Source: Filobacillus milosensis
Lineage (GTDB): Bacteria > Bacillota > Bacilli > Bacillales > Alkalibacillaceae
Assembly: GCF_004402015.1 (NCBI RefSeq)
Contig: NZ_SOPW01000007.1
Span: 83,000 to 146,999, forward strand
Direction of reading: 5' to 3'
DNA: 64,000 nt
Below, in pieces: positions 52,702 to 61,043 of the stretch; position 1 is the first letter of the stretch, and every line of letters starts with the position of its first letter. The notes under the pieces are model-generated. The model made no database searches. It was not told where the DNA came from and saw only the letters and a list, made by a program, of their open reading frames with translations. The translations under genes were made by a program, and so were the position numbers.

Positions 52702-53319
52702 ATGATAAAAGTTAAGATTTGTGGGATTCAAACAATAGAGCAAGCCAAAGTCACCGTCAGTGCTGGTGCTGATGCGATCGGTTTTGTTTTTGCAGAGAGT
52801 AAGCGCAAAGTTACAGTCGACCAAGCTCAGTCTATTGCTAAGGAAATCCCCTCATCTGTCAAAAAAGTTGGTGTGTTCGTTAATGCGAGCAAAGATGAGT
52901 TGGAAGCGACTGTTCATGGAGTTGGACTTGATTATGTTCAACTTCACGGGGATGAATCACCTAAATTTTGTCGCTCTCTCAACCTCCCGTATATAAAAGC
53001 TTTTCGAATTAACGAGGCACAGGACTTATCGAAGCTAGAATCGTACGACAATGCGAGCTACTTTTTACTGGATAGCGCAACTGGTCCTTATCAAGGCGGA
53101 AACGGAACATCATTTGATTGGAGGCTACTTAAAAATAAAGCGATTGACAGCGAACGTATTATTCTAGCTGGCGGGTTAAATGAAGGCAATGTACAAGAGG
53201 CCATTCGTCAAACTCGACCTGCTATGGTTGATGTTTCTAGCGGTGTTGAAACAAATGGAATTAAGGATACTTATAAAATTAAAAATTTTATTCAAAAAGC
53301 AAAGGAGCGATTAATATGA
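52702..53319 (+). CDS. trpF: Phosphoribosylanthranilate isomerase
   Basis: A 205-residue TIM barrel: [12 protein letters not shown] at the start, [16 protein letters not shown], and [10 protein letters not shown] and [14 protein letters not shown] near the end. It converts PRA to CdRP. ATG 52702 lies 9 bases after AAAGGAG. A longer in-frame reading from GTG 52567 would translate array E and is rejected. Overlaps trpB by 4 bases. Confidence 0.96.
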   Translation: MIKVKICGIQTIEQAKVTVSAGADAIGFVFAESKRKVTVDQAQSIAKEIPSSVKKVGVFVNASKDELEATVHGVGLDYVQLHGDESPKFCRSLNLPYIKAFRINEAQDLSKLESYDNASYFLLDSATGPYQGGNGTSFDWRLLKNKAIDSERIILAGGLNEGNVQEAIRQTRPAMVDVSSGVETNGIKDTYKIKNFIQKAKERLI

Positions 53320-54506
53320 GTTACGCACAACCAGATGTAAATGGCCATTACGGTCAATACGGAGGAAAATTTATTCCTGAAACATTAATGGGAGCTGTTA
53401 CTGAACTTGAAAAAGCATACGATGAAGCTATTCAAGATGACGAATTTAATGAGCGATTAAATAATTTATTAAAAGAATATATCGGACGTGAGAATCCGCT
53501 ATATTTTGCAAAAAACTTAAGTGAAAAAATCGGAGGGGCAAAAATTTACTTGAAGCGCGAAGACTTGAACCATACTGGTGCACACAAAATTAATAACACC
53601 ATTGGGCAGGCACTGCTTGCTGATCTTATGGGCAAGAGAAAAGTTGTTGCAGAAACTGGTGCGGGCCAACACGGGGTGGCGACAGCTACGGTTTGTGCAC
53701 TACTTAATTTAGAATGCGTCATTTTTATGGGAGCTGAGGATATAAGACGTCAAAAACTGAACGTCTTCCGAATGGAACTTCTCGGTGCTGAAGTGGTGAG
53801 TGTAGATCAAGGCAGTGCGACTCTAAAAGATGCGGTAAATGAAGCGCTTCGTTATTGGGTGACTAACGTTGAGGATACCCATTATATTATGGGCTCCGTA
53901 CTTGGACCTCACCCCTTCCCTAAGATGGTACGTGATTTTCAAAGTGTCATTGGCAAGGAAACGAAGGCTCAAATTTTAGAAAAAGAAAATGCTTTACCAG
54001 ATGCTGTCGTGGCTTGCGTTGGTGGCGGAAGTAACGCAATGGGAATGTTTTATCCTTTTGTTGAAGACACATCTGTAAAGTTATACGGCGTAGAAGCAGC
54101 TGGGAGCGGAGTGGATACGGACCGTCATGCAGCAACTTTAACTAAGGGCTCCGCAGGTATTTTACATGGGTCTATGATGTATTTATTACAAAACGACCAT
54201 GGTCAAATTCAAGAAGCACACTCTATTTCAGCAGGACTTGATTATCCTGGAGTTGGACCAGAGCATAGTTATTTAAAAGATATAGAACGAGTGGAGTACA
54301 GTGCTGTAACAGATGAAGAAGCTCTCGAAGCCTTTCAATTACTATCGCGTACTGAAGGGATTATTCCAGCATTGGAGAGCTCTCATGCTGTCGCTCGAGC
54401 CGTAAAAATTGCTGAAGGAATGAGCCCTGATGAAACATTGGTCATTTGTCTATCCGGTCGTGGTGATAAAGATGTGGAATCGGTGAAGGAAGCGTTAGGG
54501 ATGTAA
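53316..54506 (+). CDS. trpB: Tryptophan synthase beta chain
   Basis: A 396-residue PLP enzyme. The PLP Lys is in [18 protein letters not shown] near residue 88. [12 protein letters not shown] and the Gly-rich [12 protein letters not shown] hold PLP phosphate. It joins indole and serine. Length is that of TrpB1. It is followed by array F before trpA, an unusual gap in this otherwise overlapping operon. Confidence 0.97.
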   Translation: MSYAQPDVNGHYGQYGGKFIPETLMGAVTELEKAYDEAIQDDEFNERLNNLLKEYIGRENPLYFAKNLSEKIGGAKIYLKREDLNHTGAHKINNTIGQALLADLMGKRKVVAETGAGQHGVATATVCALLNLECVIFMGAEDIRRQKLNVFRMELLGAEVVSVDQGSATLKDAVNEALRYWVTNVEDTHYIMGSVLGPHPFPKMVRDFQSVIGKETKAQILEKENALPDAVVACVGGGSNAMGMFYPFVEDTSVKLYGVEAAGSGVDTDRHAATLTKGSAGILHGSMMYLLQNDHGQIQEAHSISAGLDYPGVGPEHSYLKDIERVEYSAVTDEEALEAFQLLSRTEGIIPALESSHAVARAVKIAEGMSPDETLVICLSGRGDKDVESVKEALGM

Positions 54507-54531
54507 GTTTGAAGCCGTTTATTGATTGAGT

Positions 54532-54645
54532 GTAACAATTTTTGGAGTAAGGGCAACAATTTTTTTGGTGAGTGCAACAATTTTTTTGTTGAACGCAACA
54601 ATAATTCTGGTGAGTGCAACAAATAATTACGACGAACGCCCAACT
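54532..54645. repeat. Periodic repeat array F (core GCAACAA, 5-6 copies, 21 bp step)
   Basis: gcaacaa (gtaacaa in copy 1) starts at 54532, 54553, 54574, 54595 and 54616, each step exactly 21, with a degenerate sixth copy near 54638. Four bases before the core are often gagt or gaac and the next are T-rich. The remaining positions vary. It lies between trpB and trpA. Confidence 0.92.
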
Positions 54646-54670
54646 ATTATTAAAATTAGGAGGTTTTAAC

Positions 54671-55468
54671 ATGTCTAAAACATTAACTTATGGACGAGAG
54701 TATTTAGAAACGACTTTGAATCATACAATTAAAAAAGAGAATAAGGCATTCATTCCATATATTATGGCTGGGGATGGTGGAATTAATCAGCTTATTCCAA
54801 CATTAAAACAGTTAAGTGAAGCGGGTGCATCAGCCATTGAGTTAGGTATTCCTTTCTCCGACCCTGTTGCAGATGGTCCGACTATTCAGGAAGCGGGCAA
54901 GCGAGCACTTAAGGAAAACGTTTCTTTGCGTTCAGTGTTAGAAGTATTAAAGTCGAGTCGTCAGCAAGTATCCGCTCCAATCATTTTCATGACGTACATT
55001 AACCCAATTTTCAAGTACGGGATTAATCAATTTGTTAAGGATGCACAAATAGCGGGTGTTGATGGACTTATCATTCCTGACCTGCCACTTGAGCAGCAAC
55101 ACATTATTTCGGATCAATTAAGTGAAGCTGGCATTGCTTTAATTCAACTTGTTTCACTAACAAGCTCTAAAGAAAGAATTCAAGAGCTTGCTGAAATCTC
55201 TCAAGGATTCACTTATGCCATTACAGTTAATGGAATAACAGGTACGAGGAATGAAGTCTCCCAAAATCTAACCGATCACTTTCAGCAACTTAAAACACAC
55301 AGCAACGTTCCAGTCCTTGCAGGGTTTGGCATATCGCGTCCTGAACACGTTCAGCAAATGTGTGAAATTGCTGATGGAGTAATAGTTGGAAGTAAAATAA
55401 TTGACCTATTACAAGACGATGATATTAATTCAATCAAACGTTTGATTGAACCAACAAGATCAAAATGA
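54671..55468 (+). CDS. trpA: Tryptophan synthase alpha chain
   Basis: A 265-residue TIM barrel with the catalytic Glu in AIELGIPFSDPVADGP near residue 50, IPYIMAGDG before it, and GVDGLIIPDLPLEQ. It splits indole-glycerol phosphate. ATG 54671 follows TTAGGAGG. The longer frame from 54614 begins in array F. The last codons contain a perfect 20-base palindrome nearly identical to the operator-like sites at 13954. Last gene of the operon. Confidence 0.96.
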   Translation: MSKTLTYGREYLETTLNHTIKKENKAFIPYIMAGDGGINQLIPTLKQLSEAGASAIELGIPFSDPVADGPTIQEAGKRALKENVSLRSVLEVLKSSRQQVSAPIIFMTYINPIFKYGINQFVKDAQIAGVDGLIIPDLPLEQQHIISDQLSEAGIALIQLVSLTSSKERIQELAEISQGFTYAITVNGITGTRNEVSQNLTDHFQQLKTHSNVPVLAGFGISRPEHVQQMCEIADGVIVGSKIIDLLQDDDINSIKRLIEPTRSK

Positions 55469-55574
55469 ACACTTAGCCTACCTTAAATAACTCGCCTTTT
55501 CTTCCAATTTGTGTTATTTTGAGTGTGAATGTATAAAAAGAGTCAGCCTATTACTATTTAAGGTGGCGATTAAA

Positions 55575-56249
55575 ATGAAAAGAATCTTGTTTTATGGTCT
55601 CATTGGAAGCATTTTAATATGGGGATCTTATCAAATCGTGTTTTCAGAAAATGAAGACGTCACCGCTGAACAAGATGATACTAAACCGCGTGTTACTCAG
55701 AACATTGAAGAATTAGTCAAACAGGCGATACAAAACTACAATCAACTAAAAGAGCAACACGAGACACTAGATATTAACAATGAAACCATTCAAATCAGTG
55801 ATCCAGAAGTTAAAAATTGGATTATTCATACGTATATTCAATCAGCTGTTTATAAGAACGTAAATCTAGAAGGTATTGCCTTAGTTGACCAGGCGATGCA
55901 ATACAAACACACGAACAATGCAATAATTAATTGGGCAAAAGCCAGGCACGATACGACAGTGTCTGATGAAGAAATAAACAATTACATTCAAAAGCAACTC
56001 GTCCATATCGAAAATGGAGAGCAGTCCCACCCATTTTTTAAGAAAATCAGTGAAGCGTTAAACCTAACAGAAGCTGAATATTTCTACGAATGGGAGTATA
56101 ATCGATTTGCTCAACTGCTCTTACAAGATAAACTTTTTGTCAAATACCAACGAAACAATCCAAAGCTTGAAGATGAAACAGAAGCAGAATATCAACGTCG
56201 TATTATTCAATTAATGGAGAACGACCTAACAGAATATCGGAAGCAATAA
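55575..56249 (+). CDS. Membrane-anchored extracytoplasmic protein, possibly SurA/PrsA-N-like
   Basis: A 224-residue protein with an N-terminal signal-anchor (ILFYGLIGSILIWGSYQIVF) and an all-helical outer part (EELVKQAIQNYNQLKEQHET; ALNLTEAEYFYEWEYNRFAQ). The helix pattern, with a VSDEEINNYI-like element, recalls the N-terminal chaperone part of SurA/PrsA proteins but no PPIase domain is present. ATG 55575 follows AAGGTGG; an upstream in-frame ATG at 55509 lacks a site. Confidence 0.7.
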   Translation: MKRILFYGLIGSILIWGSYQIVFSENEDVTAEQDDTKPRVTQNIEELVKQAIQNYNQLKEQHETLDINNETIQISDPEVKNWIIHTYIQSAVYKNVNLEGIALVDQAMQYKHTNNAIINWAKARHDTTVSDEEINNYIQKQLVHIENGEQSHPFFKKISEALNLTEAEYFYEWEYNRFAQLLLQDKLFVKYQRNNPKLEDETEAEYQRRIIQLMENDLTEYRKQ

Positions 56250-56273
56250 AATCCGCCATTGAGCGGATTTTTT
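56248..56273. terminator. Bidirectional terminator
   Basis: The 8-bp stem aaatccgc/gcggattt has T-runs on both outer sides, between two convergent genes. Confidence 0.9.
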
Positions 56274-57126
56274 AATCTAAATAATTCAAGAAAGCGTCTA
56301 CTTGTTTAAGATGTCTACTAGATTCATGATAAATTAACCATGTGTCGCGAGTTATCTTTTCACCTTGGTTTGTGGTAAGAGGGATTTGATTAAGGTGGCC
56401 TTCTTGATTTAATGCAACTTTAGGTAAGATGGTATAGCCAATACCATTGCGTGCCATTTGTTTGCACGTTTCGATTTGATCCACGACAATAGTTCTTTTC
56501 GGAGGTTTAGAAAAATGTTCATACCACCACTCTTCAATCTCTTGATAATAATTAGACAAGCTTTTGAATTGTATAAAAGGACGATCACTTTCCACTAAAT
56601 CTTCTATGCTTTTAATTTCCTGATCTACTAAAAAAAGGTCATCTGAGAAAAGAAATTCCTTATTCCCTCGCCAACTCACATTCCCTCTAACAATTCCAAT
56701 ATGGTCTTCATTCTTTTGCATACGGTTTAAAACTTCATTGCTCCACCCAGTGACTAAAGACATTTTTACATAGGGATATTGAGAAACATAATCCTTCAAA
56801 CGTTCCGGAAGCCAATACTGTCCAACGATCGACGCAACCGCAAGTTTTAGAGTACCATATACTTCCTCTTCTAAAGAGTTAATTTCATCTTTTAACCCTT
56901 CATATTTACCCAATGTCTCCGTCGCAAAATCTATAACCTTTTCACCAACAGATGTCATCACTAGACCTCGTTGTGAGCGAATGAAAATATCTTTCCCCCA
57001 CTTTTCTTCTATTGAATGCAATCGTTGACTCAATGCAGGTTGAGAAACAAATAGCCTTTCCGCTGCCTTTCTCATGTTTAATTCTTCAGACAAAACTTTT
57101 AGCACTTCATAATCATCGATATACAT
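56272..57126 (-). CDS. LysR family transcriptional regulator
   Basis: A 284-residue LysR regulator. The helix-turn-helix near residues 17-37 reads MRKAAERLFVSQPALSQRLH. An effector domain of two alpha/beta lobes follows. ATG 57126 is chosen after GGAGAG. It is divergent from the TauE/SafE gene with a 109-bp gap and probably controls it. LysR regulators next to TauE exporters often answer to sulfur or small organic acids. The inducer is not known. Confidence 0.9.
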   Translation of the reverse strand: MYIDDYEVLKVLSEELNMRKAAERLFVSQPALSQRLHSIEEKWGKDIFIRSQRGLVMTSVGEKVIDFATETLGKYEGLKDEINSLEEEVYGTLKLAVASIVGQYWLPERLKDYVSQYPYVKMSLVTGWSNEVLNRMQKNEDHIGIVRGNVSWRGNKEFLFSDDLFLVDQEIKSIEDLVESDRPFIQFKSLSNYYQEIEEWWYEHFSKPPKRTIVVDQIETCKQMARNGIGYTILPKVALNQEGHLNQIPLTTNQGEKITRDTWLIYHESSRHLKQVDAFLNYLD

Positions 57127-57235
57127 AACAGTCACTCTCCATAAGTTTTTCTTATCACTTTATATAATAACATTAAAATTTATTTATCAAACAAATTAGT
57201 TTATGATAAAGCTAGACAGATTGGAGATGACAGAA

Positions 57236-57967
57236 ATGGAACTCATTACTTTATTTTTAATCGGGACTGTTGCGACAACCCTTGGAACTTTAGCGGGTGG
57301 CGGCGGATTAATAAGTTTACCTGCCATGTTAGCGTTAGGTATGCCTGTACATTCAGCTATTGGCGCCAATAAAGTTTCAAACACCATTAGTTCATTATCA
57401 AGTTTTCTTGTGGTATATAGACAAAAAGGCGTGACGATGAAAGAAGGGCTTAAAGTTATACCGGTTAGTTTAGCTGGAGGCGTTACGGGCGGTTTAATAG
57501 CAGCTTCGATTTCAGCTGACTTAATGTATAAAGTAGCAATTGGATTACTAGTCTTTGCATTTGTGTTTTCTTTCATAGGAAAGGCTGATTTTTCTGGTCA
57601 TGATTCATTTAAGTTGTCGAAAAAAGGTACACCACTTCTATATGGAATTGGGATTTATGATGGAGTGTTTGGACCAGGGCAAGGAACGCTCATGCTATAT
57701 TTATTTTCTTACTTAAACATCGCTTATTATCGAGCAGTAGGATTAGTACGTGTTGCGACATTTTCAAGCTGTTTCGGTGCAGCGATTAGTTACATCTCGA
57801 CAGGAAAAATAATTTGGCCACTGACCATAGCCTTATTACTGGGATCAGTAACTGGTGCACAGGCTGGTGTGCGTTTAGCAGGAAAATTAAAACCAAAGCA
57901 TGTGAAGCCGTTACTTCGGGTCGTGACTGTCGCACTGATTATCCATATCATCATAGATAATTTATAA
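57236..57967 (+). CDS. TauE/SafE (TSUP) family anion exporter
   Basis: A 243-residue polytopic protein with eight helices in two related halves, each starting with the family's Gly-rich turn: TLAGGGGLISLPAMLALGMP near residue 18 and GIYDGVFGPGQGTLML near 140. Members export sulfite or organosulfur anions. ATG 57236 follows TTGGAG. ATG 57203 is an in-frame alternative without a site. The MFS gene follows after 13 bases. Confidence 0.9.
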   Translation: MELITLFLIGTVATTLGTLAGGGGLISLPAMLALGMPVHSAIGANKVSNTISSLSSFLVVYRQKGVTMKEGLKVIPVSLAGGVTGGLIAASISADLMYKVAIGLLVFAFVFSFIGKADFSGHDSFKLSKKGTPLLYGIGIYDGVFGPGQGTLMLYLFSYLNIAYYRAVGLVRVATFSSCFGAAISYISTGKIIWPLTIALLLGSVTGAQAGVRLAGKLKPKHVKPLLRVVTVALIIHIIIDNL

Positions 57968-57980
57968 TATAGGAGTTTTT

Positions 57981-59207
57981 ATGATGGGAAAAAAATTAAA
58001 ATTGATTTGGGGTGCTTTTTTTCTGGCCGAATTTGGTCGTACCATGTACTTCATTATTGTGACCTGGCTTTTATATTCGTTAACAAATGATGCATTATAC
58101 ACTGGTTTATTAGTAAGTATCGGTTTTATTCCAAGCTTAATTATGAATCTAATTTTTGGTGTCATTGTCGATCGTATGGATAGAAAATATTTAACGATAT
58201 TAGCAAATATAATCAACACGATGACTATTGTATTAAATTGTATTGCCATATTAGTTCAAGCCATTAATCCTTGGATCATCATCGTAACCCACATGATTAT
58301 TCAACTCATGGGCTCATTGTTCAGACCTGCGGTTCAGGCATTCATTGCTGAATCTTTTCCAAAAGATCTATTGCCTAAGGTTTTTTCACAGTCTGGATCT
58401 GCTGCAATAGTCGGCGGATTATCAGGAGCATCTATTGGTGGTATTCTTATTGGGGTGACTTCTGGCTTCATGTCAATGATTGTAGTTGCAATTTCCTTTG
58501 CCATCGCTACTATTTCTTTAACTTTCGTTAGTAGAGAACAGGTTTCATCTTCAATAGAAGTTACACAAAAATCAATCGCTACAGATTTAATCGAAGGCTT
58601 TAATTACTTAAAAAGAAATACTTTTATGTTTAACTTATTTGGAGTCATGTTCGTCGGGCAGCTTGTCTTTCATACGAGTGTTGCTTTTTTATCTGTATAT
58701 ACGAAAGAGTACTTAGAACAGACGGTTACAGTTTATGGTTTCCTGGATGCTTCTCTTTCGCTCGGAGGTGTCATAGCCGGGCTGCTCGGGACCTGGTGGT
58801 GGAACAAGAGTGCAAACCACATATCAAGCCATTCATTAGTTGTTGTATCCATAGGATTATTACTAGTTGGTTTGGCTCCATCCCTCTACATAGCTTTCAT
58901 AGGGGTTTTCTTAATCGGGCTTGGAACAACGTGGGTCAGGGTTTTACTGCAATCCATTCAGCAGATGGTTACTGATAAAGCCTACCATGGTCGAATGTCA
59001 AGTTATCGTATGATTTGCAATCAAGGCTCTGTAGTGATCAGTGCCCCCATACTTGGTTGGGTCGCTAATTCGTTTGGAGCCAACGGAATTTATATGGCTC
59101 TTCTATTACCTGTGAGTTTTGCCATGCTAATAGCGATCAGACAATCTCGGCAGAAACAGTTTAAAAAGGTTGCAGTGAGAAAAACTTGGCTTACCTCCAA
59201 GTCCTAA
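57981..59207 (+). CDS. MFS transporter (DHA3-like)
   Basis: A 408-residue major facilitator with 12 predicted helices and the loop 2-3 motif GVIVDRMDRKYL (variant of GxxxDRxGRR). The start is KLIWGAFFLAEFGRTMYFII. Such transporters usually export drugs or small metabolites. The substrate is not determined. AGGAG precedes ATG 57981, and it forms an operon with the TauE gene. Confidence 0.9.
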   Translation: MMGKKLKLIWGAFFLAEFGRTMYFIIVTWLLYSLTNDALYTGLLVSIGFIPSLIMNLIFGVIVDRMDRKYLTILANIINTMTIVLNCIAILVQAINPWIIIVTHMIIQLMGSLFRPAVQAFIAESFPKDLLPKVFSQSGSAAIVGGLSGASIGGILIGVTSGFMSMIVVAISFAIATISLTFVSREQVSSSIEVTQKSIATDLIEGFNYLKRNTFMFNLFGVMFVGQLVFHTSVAFLSVYTKEYLEQTVTVYGFLDASLSLGGVIAGLLGTWWWNKSANHISSHSLVVVSIGLLLVGLAPSLYIAFIGVFLIGLGTTWVRVLLQSIQQMVTDKAYHGRMSSYRMICNQGSVVISAPILGWVANSFGANGIYMALLLPVSFAMLIAIRQSRQKQFKKVAVRKTWLTSKS

Positions 59208-59291
59208 TGGCGAAAGCCTTAGTTTTTCACATACTTTAATCCTTTAACAAAGCTAAATTTTCTTAAAGTGCAAAAAAAATGCGCACTGCAC

Positions 59292-59855
59292 CTATTTTTT
59301 TATCTTGGCATATATACATGTATCCCTTGGCTCACCTCCATCCACTGAGATATCATCATTTTTCAAAATCGCTTCCAGTTCATACCCCAATCGCTCCGGT
59401 ACTGACCGACTGTTATGGTTTTCTTTATCCGTTCGTATCTCAATCCGTTTAAAGCCGATATGATCGAGTCCAAAATCGGTCAACTTCTCTGCCGCTTCGG
59501 TCATATAACCTTTACCACTTTGTTCAGTATGGATCCAATAACCAATTTCAGCCTTCGGAACGTCCCAGTTCACATTTTCATAACTAATCGTTCCTATAAA
59601 TGCATCTGTCACTTTATTAAACATTAAATATCTGAAACACTCTCTTTTTATAAATTTCGCAAAAGCCTCTCTCTGATTCGATTCAGATTCCTCAACTTTC
59701 GGTATTTCCTGCGCGAAAACAAGCCATTCTTTTAATTCATTAATAGATTGACGAACGGCTTGATTGACGACCTCTCCATCACCAGGACGTGGTGCGCGTA
59801 ATAACAATCGCTCTGTTTCTAACTCAGTTGGTATATCTAATAGAATTGGATTCAC
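59292..59855 (-). CDS. RimJ/RimL-type GNAT acetyltransferase
   Basis: A 187-residue N-acetyltransferase of the Acetyltransf_3 family: LETERLLLRAPRPGDGEVV at the start, GYWIHTEQSGKGYMTEAAEK with the acetyl-CoA loop, and RIEIRTDKENHNSRSVPERL. RimJ/L relatives modify ribosomal proteins, and others modify small molecules. Its ATG overlaps the stop of the upstream small gene by one base. Confidence 0.9.
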   Translation of the reverse strand: MNPILLDIPTELETERLLLRAPRPGDGEVVNQAVRQSINELKEWLVFAQEIPKVEESESNQREAFAKFIKRECFRYLMFNKVTDAFIGTISYENVNWDVPKAEIGYWIHTEQSGKGYMTEAAEKLTDFGLDHIGFKRIEIRTDKENHNSRSVPERLGYELEAILKNDDISVDGGEPRDTCIYAKIKK

Positions 59856-60064
59856 TATTTATTCTCCTCTTCCCCGTCAAATTCTTCTTTACCTATGTGT
59901 AAATCAATTAATTCTCTAACTAAAGCGCTTAAGTATGCCAGTAATAAAATTAGAACGATGCCTAAAGCTAATACCTCTTTCCCATCTAATAAATCTTTAA
60001 TCGCAAAAAATAGCATAATACTTATAAAAAATATGCCTACGAATCTTTTAATGAAGGTTTCCAC
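59855..60064 (-). CDS. Small membrane protein, unknown
   Basis: A 69-residue protein with two hydrophobic segments (IFFISIMLFFAI; ALGIVLILLLAYLSALV) and an acidic tail (KEEFDGEEENK). GTG 60064 is 9 bases after GGGAG. The TTG at 60073 abuts that site. Cotranslated with the GNAT gene (stop and start overlap). No family recognised. Confidence 0.65.
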   Translation of the reverse strand: METFIKRFVGIFFISIMLFFAIKDLLDGKEVLALGIVLILLLAYLSALVRELIDLHIGKEEFDGEEENK

Positions 60065-60166
60065 GTAAATCAACTCCCATTGTCAATATTCAACACAATC
60101 TATCAATTTCCTCTTTTTTCCTTTATAATATAACAAACTTATCTGCTCTTAAAGGAGGAGAAGTAT

Positions 60167-60886
60167 TTGAAACCTAAAATATTAATTCTAGGAACATTCC
60201 ATTTTAGTAGTCAGCTAGATGTAGTGAATACTGATTTTTCACCTAAAGACAGGCAGCAGGAAATTCTTGATTTAATAAAGAGTTTGAAAGAATTTAAGCC
60301 TACAAAAGTTGCTGTAGAAGCATTAAAAGATAATGACAAAGATTTAAAAGGATCCTATCAAGACTATTTAAATGATTCTTTTCACTTGACGAATAATGAA
60401 ATTCATCAGGTTGGGTTCCGGTTAGCGAAACAACTGAATCACGAGAAAGTTTATCCTGTTGATTGGATGGGCGATTCGGGAACGAGTATAGGTGACGCGC
60501 TTGAATACGCTGAAAAGCATCAACCGGATCTCCATGATTTAATCATGAATCAATGTATTCCTCGATTAGAAAAATTTCATAGTCATATCGATCGTCCAAT
60601 CAAACAAGTCTTAAAGGATATTAATATTGAGGAAGTTAACCAAATCAATAAGGAATTATATTTACACGTAGCTCGAGTGGGACGAGGGACTGACTACGTT
60701 GGTGCAGACTACGTTAAGTGGTGGTATCAGCGAAACTTGATTATTTTTTCCAATATCGCAGAGCTGGCGGAGTCGAACGAAGACAGGATCTTACTTTTAA
60801 TTGGGTCGGGTCATGTTTATATCGTTAAGCAGTTCCTTGAAGATAGCGGATTATTTGATGTTGAAGAAGCGGTGGATTACCTTTAA
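60167..60886 (+). CDS. DUF5694 (TraB/TIKI-related) protein
   Basis: A 239-residue protein with ILGTFHFSS at the start, KVAVEAL after strand 2 and LLLIGSGHVYIVKQFLEDSG near the end. This GTFHF...GSGH pattern is that of DUF5694, distantly related to the TraB/EreA fold, some members of which are metalloproteases. TTG 60167 follows AGGAGGAG. A structured RNA module of a toxin locus follows nine bases later. Confidence 0.8.
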   Translation: MKPKILILGTFHFSSQLDVVNTDFSPKDRQQEILDLIKSLKEFKPTKVAVEALKDNDKDLKGSYQDYLNDSFHLTNNEIHQVGFRLAKQLNHEKVYPVDWMGDSGTSIGDALEYAEKHQPDLHDLIMNQCIPRLEKFHSHIDRPIKQVLKDINIEEVNQINKELYLHVARVGRGTDYVGADYVKWWYQRNLIIFSNIAELAESNEDRILLLIGSGHVYIVKQFLEDSGLFDVEEAVDYL

Positions 60887-60894
60887 ATGCAACA

Positions 60895-61008
60895 AAAAAA
60901 GTAACCACCTCTCTCCCACAATAAGGTGGTTACCATGCCTAGAAGCGAGCTGCCCTCTTAAAGGGCAATTCGGCTTGACTCAAAGGTGACCGAACACCAA
61001 TAGAGTCA
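60895..61008 (+). ncRNA. Orphan 3' module of a holin-like toxin mRNA
   Basis: Same order as in the toxin locus at 32868-32981, here on the + strand: hairpin AAGTAACCACC...GGTGGTTAC, then GCGAGCTGCCC-tcttaaa-GGGC, then a two-step terminator (tgactc-ggtg with cacc-gagtca). No toxin peptide precedes it. Only the end codons ATGCAACAAAAAAAGTAA remain before the DUF5694 stop. It may serve as terminator for that gene or as a trans-acting RNA. Confidence 0.65.
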
Positions 61009-61043
61009 TCATATTATATGTCATTACTTTTAATTTATTCCAA

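Noticed and set aside
52528..52824. 98-residue reverse-strand ORF rich in Ser and Leu
   Set aside because: It is the antisense reading of array E and trpF; an open frame is expected from a 21-base period.
54532..54645. Array F as a tryptophan attenuator or internal promoter
   Set aside because: No hairpin with T-run, no -35/-10 pair, and the same architecture occurs at unrelated loci.
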